Of a DNA stretch of 64,000 bases, positions 11,248 to 23,800 are shown in pieces (the first letter of the stretch is position 1; each line of letters begins with the position of its first letter). Source of the stretch: Peromyscus leucopus (lineage: Eukaryota; Chordata; Mammalia; Rodentia; Cricetidae); NCBI RefSeq assembly GCF_004664715.2, contig NC_051063.1, positions 140,065,843 through 140,129,842 on the forward strand, in the 5' to 3' direction. The notes beneath the pieces are model-generated. The model had not been told where the DNA came from. It saw only the letters and a list, made by a program, of their open reading frames with translations, and searched no databases. Position numbers and translations under genes: made by a program.

Positions 11248-12450
11248 AAACAAAAAAACCAAAACCAAAAAAACGATGTTCTTAAAAATCTCAACTTGAC
11301 TAGACAGGAAAGTTTCAAAACGTTTAAAGGCATTTTGAGAAGAATGCTTCCTGAAAAGGGTAAGTTTGTTGTCTGAGGATTTCTCAGCACCCAGTTTCCT
11401 CTGTCCCAGTAATATACTCCTGTAGGCAACCCTAATTAAACTCATTGGCTCACCCGCCCAAAAACAACAACACATTTTTCATCATCAAAACCAGAGATGT
11501 CTTTAGATAAAAATAAAAACCCTGTGCAGCAGATAGGGTCAACAATATATATTTCTAGTTTGTCTGGTGAAGGGGTGCATTGTACTCTTTCTTTTGGATA
11601 AACGACTAAGCGGGATCATCGCCAATAGAGATGCTGTGCTGGCTGGCCTATAAAACCTGGCCTTGCTTGGCTGCTAGAAGAGATGAATTCTCATCTGAGA
11701 CCAGCTACTTTTGATTCTTTGGGGTTAGGGTGCTCTGGGTGACTGCGTCTGTGGCAGTACTAACATTGAAGTGGTGGCTGACTTTGGGTCTGGTCTTGAT
11801 TTTCTTAATCCTCTTCATTGACATCCCATCTAGGCTGCCATTGGTGAGGAGGACCCTTGCAGAACACTGTTGGATTATAATCCTACTATATATTTTTTTG
11901 TCTCATAGGTTGTTCTACTTCATTCTCTGCACCTGGGTTGTCAACAGTATTCACCATTTCGCTTTGAAGGAGGGTTGGAGTATGGTGGTTGAGGTCCACT
12001 GCGGGCAGGAAGGGGGGTGCTTACAGCAGTAAGGCAAAGATCTTGGCGTGTGAACAATCTAACTGGCATTCTTGAGCCTGGCCTTTGACACAGCTCTCCT
12101 AACCTTTCTGTATTCTGGTAGTTGTCTGGGGGTGGCCCAGTACATGGATAAAATGGTTTATAATGTCTTTATAATGGTTATTATCTGCTACGTGTTTATA
12201 ATCTTCAATTGGGACTCTACCAGGGCCTGGTAACACATGCTGCCTGACTCTTTCTTGGGAGTGTTGGCTAATGGCAGGCAGCAAGGTAGACTGCCTAGTG
12301 CTCCATGGTGTATGGTTTTTTCAGGGTCTAGTCTCCTCTCTATCCTTCGAACTTTGTTTTGCAACAGACTTATGTTAGTCCTCTTTGTGGTATCAAGCTA
12401 CCCTTGCATGGCAATGCATTCCAGCAACTAGAATCCTCCAAGTGCATGCC
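11248..12450. other. Unassigned sequence before the dimer repeat
   Basis: Contains a 100-codon hydrophobic open frame at 11730-12032 with two leucine/isoleucine-rich stretches. It has no recognisable family and no splice-bounded structure. It may be decayed retroelement sequence, but I could not name it. Confidence 0.3.
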
Positions 12451-12649
12451 ACACTGAGGGTTACCCATTCCAACTTGGATCCCAAGGCATTTGTGGACTG
12501 TTGTCAAGGACCTTCTTCCTGGTAGTAGCTCAGATATTAGCTTCCAGCACCACACTGACGGTTATCCATTCCAATTTGGATCCTAAAACATTTGTAGACC
12601 ATTGGTAAGGACCTTCTTCCTGGGAGTTGCTCAGACATTAGATTCCAGG
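12451..12649. repeat. 100-bp tandem dimer
   Basis: Two adjacent units begin 'acactgagggttacccattc' (12451) and 'acactgacggttatccattc' (12551). Both contain 'aaggaccttcttcctgg' and end 'ttccag'. They differ at roughly one base in eight. The dimer lies about 170 bp upstream of the gammaretrovirus-like LTR. Confidence 0.85.
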
Positions 12650-12818
12650 AGAGCTCATGGGACTGCTGAAATGAGACCCATTTTCATCCAGGAAAAATCA
12701 TCAACCAAGGAAACACCCTGGCCACTAAAGTCATAAAGACGGATGTACTCATGGGAGAATCTAGAGAGTGGGAATATCAGGTACTCTTCTCTTAGGGTGG
12801 TCACTGAGACATTTTCCC

Positions 12819-13364
12819 TGTGAGACCAAAATGAGCCATCTTAGAAATGCTTTCACCCAAAAACTAAGGCCTAAGATTTCTCCTTTTGGGAATAGGCCAT
12901 TAGTTACTGAAACCAGTCAGTTCAGATTCCAGAAACCAGGAAGTGTAAAAGTACAGAGTCACAAGATAGTCACGAGGTAATGCCTGCCAGAATATGGAAT
13001 GTCCTCTCCCTGGTTTCCAGGGTAACTGACCACAGAAATGCCCCCACCTGAGGGCAGCCAATGAGAAATGGTGGCAGGCAACCACTCCCTTAGAAGTAAT
13101 TTCTAGAAGTCCCTAGAAGCGAGCCAATCAGAATTGTACCTGTACTAGCACCCCTAAATGATGTAACCTTGTGAATTTTCCCTTTAAAAACTGAGCTTGC
13201 AGACAGGTGGGCGCTTCTTCCAGCCTCCACTGCATTGGATGTATTGGACGAAGTCCCTGCCTAGGCTTGTATTGCTTTTGGATATCCAGAATTAAACCTT
13301 GCTTTTGCATTCTGGCATGCTCGTCTTTGGTGGTCTCTCTGGGGGTCACGATCTGGGCACAACA
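12819..13364 (+). mobile_element. 5' LTR, gammaretrovirus-like ERV
   Basis: The 3' end is firm: it closes 'gcacaaca' directly before a primer-binding site. Inside are a CCAAT box ('gagccaatca', 13121), a TATA-like 'ctttaaaaa' (13182) and an 'attaaa' poly(A) signal (13291), in the expected order for U3, R and U5. The 5' end is inferred at 'tgtgagacc' (12819), giving about 546 bp. It would drive rightward transcription. Whether a 3' LTR exists cannot be seen, because the internal region runs into the assembly gap. Confidence 0.75.
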
Positions 13365-13366
13365 TT

Positions 13367-13384
13367 TGGGGGCTCGTCTGGGAT
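13367..13384 (+). promoter_or_regulatory. Primer-binding site, tRNA-Pro type
   Basis: The 18 bases 'tgggggctcgtctgggat' match the primer site complementary to tRNA-Pro with one C-to-T difference. They lie two bases after the LTR end, as in murine gammaretroviruses. This assigns the LTR to a class I (gamma-like) element. Confidence 0.9.
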
Positions 13385-15976
13385 CCCCAGAGACTCCCGC
13401 CAGGACCCCTAAGAGCTCCGGAGGTCCATCTGCACCGATCGGTAAGAGCGCTCCATTTTCTTGTCTTTGTTTTCCTTTTACTTTCATTCTCTTATCCGAA
13501 GCCGGCGGTTGAATCTGACAGACTCACCTTGGCGGACGCGCCTGTAAGGTGACCTGGAGGAGTTGGAAGACGTTCCAACCCCTCATCAGGACGCCGGGGT
13601 CCTCACAGGTCCCAACCCCCCTGTTAGGTTGCCCGTGAGGGGTCCGTCTGTTTGGACACCTGTGAGGGATCCATCTGGGGATCGGGAGACTCTGTTGAAT
13701 TGTCCCTGTCCCATCTGTAGGTCTTTGGCATTATCGAGGTTCCCTCTCCGAACTCTTGTTTGCCTGGACCATCTGTAGGGCCCTTGTTCTTCCTTTTTGT
13801 CTGCCTATCTTGTTCGTCAGTGTTATTTGTTATACCTTCATAAATGTATAAATGTGTGAGAACTGTGACCACATGTGTGAGTGTTTTATGCCTGAGCTTG
13901 TGTATGCATTGGGACTTGTGGGCCGGATTGCCAGCCGAAGGGATGGAGACCCCTTCGGTGGTTGAACTGGCACAGACTAACCTAACATTGCTTCCTTGCT
14001 CTCTCTGACCAGAGCACAGGCAGCAGGCAGCAGAAAGCTTGCAATGAGTCCGGCAGGCAGTGGCTGCACAGCTGCTACTTTGGGGACCCAGGGCGCCGCT
14101 GAGAGGGCTAGGCGGCCCGTGAGCATCACGGGGCCTAGATGCAGCGGGTTCAGGGCCCCAGCTCGCTCAAAAAGCTGTGGAGTAGAGGCTTGGCTGCATG
14201 GGAACTAGGCATGGCTTTGTGCTAGAGCGGGCTGTGAGCACTGTGGGGCCAAGATACGGCCAGCAGGTTCTGGCTGGGCTCCTGTGTGGACATGGGGCAG
14301 AGCTGGCAGGAGCCAGCAGGAGCCTCAAGGAGCTCAGTGTGGGGGCTGGTGGAGAACTAACTGCCCCTCCAGGGTCACAACTGAGGAGTGGCCTACAGGT
14401 CTGTGGGCCCAGCCAGGGTGTGGAGTCATCTTTTGTCTCCATGGTGCATGCCTTCCCCGTTCTCTTCCATGCTGTTGGGTGGGGCTCCCAAGACCTGCCC
14501 TGGGGCTAAAACCTAATCAAGGTCTGGCTCCAAGAATGAAATGTCACCAACAGTTCGTCTGTGGTACAGTGCTGATGCAAATTGAGTTATTCTTGTTATG
14601 GTATGTGCATGTATTTCTGTTCTTGTTTAAAATATTGTAACTTTACAATATATTCTAGAGTACTGAGGGAAATCACAAGAAAGACTTTGGTAAGAGTTTC
14701 TGTTTTAAAGGAAAAGAAAAAAGTGAAATTTGTCTAGAGTAAATGTCTGAGGGATCAAAGAAACGGACTGAGGGTACATGGAAGGTTGTAGAAGGTCAGA
14801 GGGGATGTGATGTAAACTGTTTGTTATGGTTTCTTATACCTGCAAATACTGAATTTGAAAGTTAATTCTTATTTGTTTTCATCTTAAAAATGGCTAATGA
14901 TTCTGCAAACTGCTTATGTGTGTATGTATACAGGTATGTGACTTGAAAATGAAAGCAAGCTTTAACTGTATGTATGTATGTGTGTAACTTGGATCCAACT
15001 GTGTGTATGTGTACAAGTAATTATTGTTTAGAAAAACGAGCTTTAAACAGCAACCACGTGGCTCCCTCTATCTTGGCTGGTGACCTCATGGGCAGTCATG
15101 TGGCTGGCAGCCATCTTTTACTAAGGTTATAAAGATCTACTCGGGTCAACACCTAATACTTATGTCTTTACCAAATGTTCAACAGCAGTTTCTAGAGAAT
15201 TTAAATAGATGGCAACATATGTTTAATAAATAAGGTATTTGATTAATATTAAAGCTGCACATCAATGCTTTTATTCACAGGAATATACCTTGCTCTGGCA
15301 GCCAAACTTTGCAACATAAAGGAATCATAGGAAACAGCTGAGGTTTGCAAATGTATGGCAGGACTAGAGTTCCAAAAAAGAGTCTAGTTGCAGTGGTGGA
15401 AGACATTTGAGAGATCTCAGTCTTTTAAGAACAGTTTTTATAGTTAAAAACCAATGGCTTAAAAAATGTTTCTTCTTACCCAAGGTACGTTCAGGCTTAA
15501 GAATGTTGTATAATGATATTTTGTTTTGGTTTCTTTACTGAACCTGTATTTGATGCTAGAAGAGCTTCAACTTAAAAGCATTGCTTTTAGGCTACTTTTG
15601 TAGACTGTTAGAGAACATAAATAGTCAGTCATAAGTAATCAAGTTTTTTAATTGTAGTCAGGGTAAGTAAGTACTGATGTAAGTTTACTCATTTACTCAG
15701 TCTCTTGCATATGTTTTTAGGGTTGAGCTTGAAACAAGTAATTAGAAACAAAGTTTGTCTATTCAGATATACCTGGACAGCCCTCATACTTCAGAGATCT
15801 GAAGAATATGGCATTTAAATGTTGTTCTAAAAGCTTACTATAACAGACAGGCTTCCAGATCCTAGCAGTGACCCAAGGTCTCTAAAGAAGATTACATACG
15901 AGGCACCACAACGTCTCTGCCTGAAATATGACAACGCTGACCACAGGGCAAGATGCCCCAATGCAACGCCTGCCGC
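13385..15976 (+). mobile_element. Non-coding internal region of the gamma-like ERV
   Basis: It follows the primer site and carries a splice-donor-like 'cggtaagag' at 13440-13448, then a GC-rich leader. From about 14500 the DNA is AT-rich, with many stops in all frames. No gag, pol or env was recognised. This layout resembles VL30-type defective retrotransposons, which keep signals for mobilisation but not genes; the VL30 comparison is inference. The right edge is lost in the gap. Confidence 0.55.
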
Positions 15977-16476
15977 NNNNNNNNNNNNNNNNNNNNNNNN
16001 NNNNNNNNNNNNNNNNNNNNNNNNNNNNNNNNNNNNNNNNNNNNNNNNNNNNNNNNNNNNNNNNNNNNNNNNNNNNNNNNNNNNNNNNNNNNNNNNNNNN
16101 NNNNNNNNNNNNNNNNNNNNNNNNNNNNNNNNNNNNNNNNNNNNNNNNNNNNNNNNNNNNNNNNNNNNNNNNNNNNNNNNNNNNNNNNNNNNNNNNNNNN
16201 NNNNNNNNNNNNNNNNNNNNNNNNNNNNNNNNNNNNNNNNNNNNNNNNNNNNNNNNNNNNNNNNNNNNNNNNNNNNNNNNNNNNNNNNNNNNNNNNNNNN
16301 NNNNNNNNNNNNNNNNNNNNNNNNNNNNNNNNNNNNNNNNNNNNNNNNNNNNNNNNNNNNNNNNNNNNNNNNNNNNNNNNNNNNNNNNNNNNNNNNNNNN
16401 NNNNNNNNNNNNNNNNNNNNNNNNNNNNNNNNNNNNNNNNNNNNNNNNNNNNNNNNNNNNNNNNNNNNNNNNNNNN
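15977..16476. other. Assembly gap of exactly 500 N
   Basis: 500 consecutive N. The round size suggests a placeholder gap of unknown true length. It lies between ERV internal sequence and the first visible copy of a 4.09-kb tandem unit, so further copies and the array's left edge may be hidden. Confidence 0.99.
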
Positions 16477-16732
16477 ACAGAGTCCTGGGTGGCAGTCACG
16501 TACCTGCATTTTTAAAGGAGTGTATGCTGGTCATGGGCACAGCAACCACAGCCTTGAGACCTGCCTTAAGGAATGCTGGGCTCCTGATAAGTACCATGGT
16601 GGCGTTCTTGCCATGGCCTCTTGTCCTGGACTGGGGCAGTGTGAGTTAGGTATGGCTACCAGAAAGGCTTAGCAATTGAGCAGGCCCAGTATCATTCTCT
16701 TAGTTCCCATTAATACAGGAAAGAAGGAAGTG

Positions 16733-16734
<2 letters not shown>

Positions 16735-16788
<54 letters not shown>
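16735..16788. repeat. (GT)27 microsatellite in copy 1
   Basis: Perfect GT repeat. The equivalent tracts in copies 2 and 3 are shorter, at about 22 and 20 units. Confidence 0.97.
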
Positions 16789-16789
<1 letters not shown>

Positions 16790-17257
16790 GCAGGTGTGGG
16801 AAAGTAGAGAAAAGAAAGGGGAAGGAATGGAACACATGGATGACCAGGAGGTTTCTTGGGAGGCTTTGATCCCAGGAGTAGCTCAAAGCCTTGGTGAGAA
16901 TATAGAGGAGGAAAAAGAAAAACCCTGGTCCATTGCAGGGCTGGCTGATAGCCTTCCCTGGATAGGTGATCAGGATTGGGGTTTCCTAGGTGCACAAAAG
17001 GGCATGGGATCTGAAAGTTGGGCAAAGTCTATTGCCCAGATATGCCTGGACTAGAGAGGCCACTGACTTTTGTCTCTGGACAGAGGTGTTGCTCCCCACT
17101 AGGAGAAGGACATGGCTAGCTCTCCTGTTCCCAGCACACAAGCTATGAATGCCCCATCTTCATCCTGCTTTCATCCCCCCACCCAGGTTTGTAGACAATG
17201 ATGGGAAGCAAAAAATGAGATGTACAGAAGGCAGTCACGGAGAGCCATGTGTGCTGA

Positions 17258-17554
17258 GAGTCCTGTCCAGCCTGCCCCTCTGCCCCAGGAAACTTGGTTG
17301 GGATAAAAATCCCCCATAGAGCAGGATCTCCCTATAGCCTCTCAGTGGGCTGTGGAGACCAGGACAAGGACTCTTTGGTCTGCTCAAACTCTCTATTCCT
17401 AGAGAAAAGGCTGACAGACAGGAGGCATTTCCTTGAGAATACCAGCTGTACCCTATTCACTGAGAGGGTAACACAGAGTGGGGTCAGTTCGTGTTTGGGA
17501 AAGAGTCAGACCAAGGAATGGAAGGCCTTTTCTCTCCTCATGGAGGGACACTAA
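17258..17554 (+). other. Short open frame shared by all three array copies
   Basis: An open frame with no ATG, preceded by an acceptor-like 'cctctgccccag' at 17277-17288. Its last 86 codons translate identically at 17294-17554, 21379-21639 and 25469-25729. I see no DNA difference between copies 1 and 2 there, and one synonymous change in copy 3. No domain or family was recognised. It could be an exon of an unknown multicopy gene, but low overall divergence explains it equally well. Confidence 0.2.
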
Positions 17555-18877
17555 GAGGGTTCAGTCTGTAGTGTTCTGTCACTCCAGCTCCCTATCTCTG
17601 AGAAGTCATCTTGAACGCTTTCAGAAGAACTCAAGGAGGAACACCCGGGCTGGGAAAGGCATGGTACTGCCTACTATGGGTAGTTGAGATGTGACATGTG
17701 ATATGTGACATGTGACTGGGCACATGATACATACATTCTGCTTCCTTGGAACCTCATAGTGTCTGGTATGAGGAGGCTGGAAGAGAGGAGCTGAAAGTTT
17801 GTGGGGAAGAGGAAGAAGGCACAGTGATTGGGTCTGGGAGTAGTTGAGAAGATGCTGTCCATCCCAGAGAACAAGGATACTAATCCGGACTCTGTGGGGA
17901 TTGTACATTCCTGGAGAGTTTGCCATAGCTGAAGTTTGAGCTTCCCTGGGGGAACTTTCACAGGTGGTAGGATCTGAACTATTTGGGGGAAGTTGTATCT
18001 GAGACAAATGGTTGAGAGGAGCAGTTGGGGGACCCAAGAGAAAGAGTGGGTGCTGAAAAACACTTCTTCCTTTCACAACATGGCAACCCTCATGTTTTCC
18101 CAAAACATTGGTAATTTTTTTTCCACCTCCCTATTTATTTATTTCAATGGCTACAAGGTTGTTTGAGGTTGCTCATCTGGGTCATTGGAAGTGATTAGAT
18201 GTTTTCTAGAAACAGGTACCATAATATTCTCTTAAGACCAGCTCACTATTCTCTGCCCCTAAGGACCTCTTAGGTCATTCCATGTGGTCACCTTGTTATA
18301 AATGAATACTGGCTTGCAGAGAGAGGTAGGAACCTGGGACATGGGCTGTGGGAAGAGTAGAACTGAGAGGCTGAGCTGGAAACAGAGGGTCCTGGGTCTC
18401 TGGCTGTTATGAAATCAGATAGAGGAGAAGAATGAAGGAAAGATTACCTGTGGTTTGGGGAGCCCTGACTACCCTGGAGAGAACTGTTAATGTCCCAACC
18501 CAGCAATGCATGATGGCGAAGGACAGGAACCAGTGAATTTGCCCCAGTGAGAATATCAAAAGCCTAAAACTTTTGAGGAGGCTTAGGTGGGGGAATATCC
18601 AAGGAAGTCCCAAAATACATGCGAGAGGAAGAGGAAGCTTGTCTGAGCTTTCTGCTCCTACTTTCAGAGCTCTGAAATGTGTCTAGGCTGAGCTTACACT
18701 TTCATTTCTCAAGAGTCTGTGATGACAGCCCCAACACACACTCATGATGACCCACAGGAACTATTTAATACCCAAAAAATTTGTACTTTTTTTTTTCAAA
18801 GAAGGCAACTGTTTCCCCACTTTTGTGGGACTATACTTCCAGACCCCTGTTTTCATAGCTAGTTAAAAATTCCTTAA

Positions 18878-19035
18878 GCCGGGTGGTGGCGTCACATGCC
18901 TTTAATCCCAGCATTTGGGAGGCAGAGGCAGGTGGATCTCTGTGAGTTCTAGGCCAGCCTGTTTACAGAGTGAGTTCCAGGACAGGCTCCAAAGCTACAC
19001 ATAGAACCCCTGTCTGGAACCCCAACCCCCCAAAT
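18878..19035 (+). mobile_element. B1 SINE in array copy 1
   Basis: Starts 'gccgggtggtggcgtcacat', continues with 'aggcagaggcaggtggatct', and has the cricetid-type right half 'caaagctacaca'. The same B1 sits at the matching place in copy 2, so it inserted before the duplication. Confidence 0.95.
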
Positions 19036-19559
19036 AAAATTTCCTCAAAAGCCTCTACCTAAAGAATCTTGTTTCCATCCTAGGAGTATGGGACCCAGAG
19101 AGTATCAAGGGCCCCAGATCCTCTACTGTACATTGGAGAAAAAAGGAAATAGAGTTTCTGCAAATTTTCTTCCCTCACTCCTCACCCCTTCCCCTCACCC
19201 TGGGCCTCAAATACTGTCCATATCAAGAGCTTTAAGCCCAACAGGGAGTACTTGCACCCCAAGGCCTACATATTGGGCAATAAAAACAAAGGTTGGAGAA
19301 TTCCCAGCTGAAAACTTTTTTTTTTTTTTCTCTTGTGCATGCCTATGGCCTTGCTAGTTCAGCAGGGTTGAGAAATGTGAATTTTGTACTGGTGTCACCA
19401 GGGGCTTTGGAATAAAAGTAAGCCTTAGACATGCACCCAGCTCCTGGGTTAAACAGCATTGAGTCCCTCCTACTTGGGCTGCCAATTGTACCAGGCTGTG
19501 GGAAGCTCGGATCCGGTGAGTTCTGAAATTTTCACTTGAGGATCAGATTGGGGTCTTCA

Positions 19560-19727
19560 TGGTGAGCTCCATGGGCTGGCTGCACACGCTGGCAGCAGCA
19601 GTTTCTGCTGCTTGTTCTGGAACCTCCTTAGTGTACGCTGGGAAGTACTCTGTGGAATACTGTCCCTCTGAACAGGCCAAAGATGCTCTCATGCATACTA
19701 TTGAATGTGTTAGGACAAGTGTGTGCT
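19560..19727 (+). other. Small ATG open frame with a hydrophobic start
   Basis: A 55-residue frame starting at 19560 reads MVSSMGWLHTLAAAVSAACS at its N-terminus, which resembles a secretion signal. In copy 2 (23643) the first 41 residues are the same, but a 2-bp insertion changes the end. That frame-changing difference argues against a selected protein. No homologue was recognised. Confidence 0.15.
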
Positions 19728-20572
19728 GATGTAACATGCTAGAAATGGCATGCCTGTCACCAAGTCCAGAAAGGAAATTCTCCATCTGTAGTACCAGCCT
19801 TCATCAGAGTCAAGTTGATAGGAAAAGACACATAAGGTCCTGTACTCATGATATTTTGCCTTGGAAAGAACAGGCCATGAGTGGAGGAGCTGGCAAGGAC
19901 TGGAAGGAAGCACCAGTCTAGGAGGCATGAGGGAGGAGATTGGGGTTTCATTAAAGAAGAGTGCCTTATCTGGGACCACCTTATCTCCACCTCTCCAGGC
20001 CTATTCCTGCCCCGTGAAAAGCTGCCAAATAGCAGATCCCTCAATGTCCTGCCTCCCCGCATGTCCTGGACTTGGAAACCATCATAGAATTGGGTGGTCA
20101 GAGAGCCAGGATGGGTGTAGACAGAGAGCAGAAAGCCAGGGCTGTAGGATGGAGGGATGCCCCTGGGAGAAAAGGCCAAGCCTGTTTGTTGAGCTGTGAC
20201 CTTGGCATTAGGATAAACCCTGTCAGAGCGACCGTTCTGCAGCAGGTGGGTATGCCTTTGTGAAATAGAAGAACAAAAGACTGAGAAGCACATTGTCTGG
20301 CTTCCATCAACCCTTTAAAACAAAAAGGAGCAATGCTGAACCATGAGATGAAAATACTGAGGACCAGGAATAGAGGAACCAGGAGAACTTCTACTCCATT
20401 TGCTGAGACGTTTTGGGATGTTGGGTGAAAATAGCCACATGTCCACACTCAGTTAGGATTCCTGATGGTCATCCTTGTGCTTCCAAAGGAAAAAACAGTA
20501 CCAAGAACCGAGTCTGTAGCAAAGTCTAGTAAAAGCTGAGAAATGACTCAAATCAGACTGAGAACCATGCTA

Positions 20573-20828
20573 ACAGAGTCCTGGGTGGCAGTCACATACC
20601 TGCATTTTTAAAGAGTGTATGCTGGTCATGGGCACAGCAACCACAGTCTTGAGACCTGCCTTAAGGAGTGCTGGGCTCCTGATAAGTACCATGGTGGCGT
20701 TCTTGCCATGGCCTCTTGTCCTGGACTGGGGGCAGTGTGAGTTAGGTATGGCTGCCAGAAAGGCTTAGCAATTGAGCAGGCCCAGTATCATTCTCTTAGT
20801 TCCCATTAATACAGGAAAGAAGGAAGTG

Positions 20829-20875
<47 letters not shown>

Positions 20876-23800
20876 GCAGGTGTGGGAAAGTAGAGAAAAG
20901 AAAGGGGAAGGAATGGAACACATGGATGACCAGGAGGTTTCTTGGGAGGCTTTGATCCCAGGAGTAGCTCAAAGCCTTGGTGAGAATATAGAGAAGGAAA
21001 AAGAAAAACCCTGGTCCATTGCAGGGCTGGCTGATAGCCTTCCCTGGATAGGTGATCAGGATTGGGGTTTCCTAGGTGCACAAAAGGGCATGGGATCTGA
21101 AAGTTGGGCAAAGTCTATTGCCCAGATATGCCTGGACTAGAGAGGCCACTGGCTTTTGTCTCAGGACAGAGGTATTGCTCCCCACTAGGAGCAGGACATG
21201 GCTAGCTCTCCTGTTCCCAGCACATAAGCTATGAATGCCCCATCTTCATCCTGCTTTCATCCCCCACCCAGGTTTGTAGACAATGATGGGAAGCAAAAAA
21301 TGAGATGTACAGAAGGCAGTCACGGAGAGCCATGTGTGCTGAGAGTCCTGTCCAGCCTGCCCCTCTGCCCCAGGAAACTTGGTTGGGATAAAAATCCCCC
21401 ATAGAGCAGGATCTCCCTATAGCCTCTCAGTGGGCTGTGGAGACCAGGACAAGGACTCTTTGGTCTGCTCAAACTCTCTATTCCTAGAGAAAAGGCTGAC
21501 AGACAGGAGGCATTTCCTTGAGAATACCAGCTGTACCCTATTCACTGAGAGGGTAACACAGAGTGGGGTCAGTTCGTGTTTGGGAAAGAGTCAGACCAAG
21601 GAATGGAAGGCCTTTTCTCTCCTCATGGAGGGACACTAAGAGGCTTCAGCCTGTAGTGTTCTGTCACTCCAGCTCCCTATCTCTGAGAAGTCATCTTGAA
21701 CGCTGTCAGAAGAACTCAAGGAGGAACACCCGGGCTGGGAAAGGCATGGTACTGCCTACTATGGGTAGTTGAGATGTGACATGTGACATGTGACATGTGA
21801 ATGGGCACATGATACATACATTCTGCTTCCTTGGAACCTCATAGTGTCTGGTATGAGGAGGCTGGAAGAGAGGAGCTGAAAGTTTGTGGGGAAGAGGAAG
21901 AAGGCACAGTGATTGGGTGTGGGAGTAGTTGAGAAGATGCTGTCCATCCCAGAGAACAAGGATACTAATCCGGACTCTGTGGGGATTGTACATTCCTGGA
22001 GAGTTTGCCATAGCTGAAGTTTGAGCTTCCCTGGGGGAACTTTCACAGGTGGTAGGATCTGAACTATTTGGGGGCAGGAGTATCAGAGACAAATGGTTGA
22101 GAGGGGCAGTTGGGGGGACCCAAGAGAAAGAGTGGGTGCTGAGAAACACTTCTTCCTTTCACAACATGGCAACCCTCATGTTTTCCCAAAACATTGGTAA
22201 TTTTTTCTTCCACCTCCCTATTTATTTATTTCAATGGCTACAAGGTTGTTTGAGGTTGCTCATCTGGGTCATTGGAAGTGATTAGATGGTTTCTAGAAAC
22301 TGGTACCGTAATATTCTCTTAAGACCAGCTCACTATTCTCTGCCCCTAAGGACCTCTTAGGTCATTCCATGTGGTCACCTTGTTATAAATGAATACTGGC
22401 TTGCAGAGAGAGGTAGGAACCTGGGACATGGGCTGTGGGAAGAGCAGAACTGAGAGGCTGAGCTGGAAACAGAGGGTCCTGGGTCTCTGGCTGTTATGAA
22501 ATCAGATAGAGGAGAAGAATGAAGGAAAGATTACCTGTGGTTTGGGGAGCCCTGACTACCCTGGAGAGAACGTTAATGTCCCACCCCAGCAATGCATGGT
22601 GGGGAAGGACAGGAACCAGTGAATTTGCCCCAGTGAGGAAATCAGAAGCCTGAAACTTTTGAGGAGGCTTAGGTGGGGGAATATCCAAGGAAGTCCCAAA
22701 ATACATGCGAGAGGAAGAGGAAGCTTGTCTGAGCTTTCTGCTCCTACTTTCAGAGCTCTGAAATGTGTCTAGGCTGAGCTTACACTTTCATTTCTCAAGA
22801 GTCTGTGATGACAGCCCCAACACACACTCATGATGACCCACAGGAACTATTTAATACCCAAAAAATTTGTACTTTTTTTTTTTCAAAGAAGGCAACTGTT
22901 TCCCCACTTTTGTGGGACTATACTTCCAGACCCCTGTTTTCATAGCTAGTTATAAATTCCTTAAGCCGGGTGGTGGCGTCACATGCCTTTAATTCCAGCA
23001 TTTGGGAGGCAGAGGCAGGTGGATCTCTGTGAGTTCAAGGCCAGCCTGTTTACAGAGTGAGTTCCAGGACAGGCTCCAAAGCTACACATAGAACCCCTGT
23101 CTGGAACCCCAACCCCCCAAATAAAACTTCCTCAAAAGCCTCTACCTAAAGAATCTTGTTTCCATCCTAGGAGTATGGGACCCAGAGAGTATCAAGGGCC
23201 CCAGATCCTCTACTGTACATTGGAGAAAAAAGGAAATAGAGTTTCTGCAAATTTTCTTCCCTCACTCCTCACCCCTTCCCCTCACCCTGGGCCTCAAATA
23301 CTGTCCATATCAAGAGCTTTAAGCCCAACAGGGAGTACTTGCACCCCAAGGCCTACATATTGGGCAAGAAAAACAAAGGTTGGAGAATTCCCTGCTGAAA
23401 ACTTTTTTTTTTTCTCTTGTGCATGCCTATGGCCTTGCTAGTTCAGCAGGGTTGAGAAATGTGAATTTTGTACTGGTGTCACCAGGGGCTTTGGAATAAA
23501 AGTAAGCCTTAGACATGCACCCAGCTCCTGGGTTAAACAGCATTGAGTCCCTCCTACTTGGGCTGCCAATGGTACCAGGCTGTGGGAAGCTCGGATCCGG
23601 TGAGTTCTGAAATTTTCACTTGAGGATCAGATTGGGGTCTTCATGGTGAGCTCCATGGGCTGGCTGCACACGCTGGCAGCAGCAGTTTCTGCTGCTTGTT
23701 CTGGAACCTCCTTAGTGTACGCTGGGAAGTACTCTGTGGAATACTGTCCCTCTGAACAGGCCAAAGAAATGCTCTCATGCATACTATTGAATGTGTTAGG

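Larger units (their letters stand above)
16477..20572. repeat. Array copy 1
   Basis: 4096 bp, the extra length coming mainly from a longer (GT)n (16735-16788). It begins directly after the gap, so its true left end is unknown. The sequence before the gap does not match the sequence that precedes copies 2 and 3. Confidence 0.95.

Noticed and set aside
15882..16672. Open frames of about 200 residues across 15977-16476
   Set aside because: They consist almost entirely of unknown residues from the N gap.
16735..16788. CRISPR-like or functional meaning for the regularly spaced GT tracts at 16735, 20831 and 24919
   Set aside because: They are one microsatellite copied with the 4.09-kb unit; vertebrate DNA has no CRISPR arrays.
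17621..18103. 160-codon minus-strand frame in array copy 1 as a gene
   Set aside because: Present in all copies only because copies are near identical. It overlaps another open frame (17674-18063), and neither has a domain.
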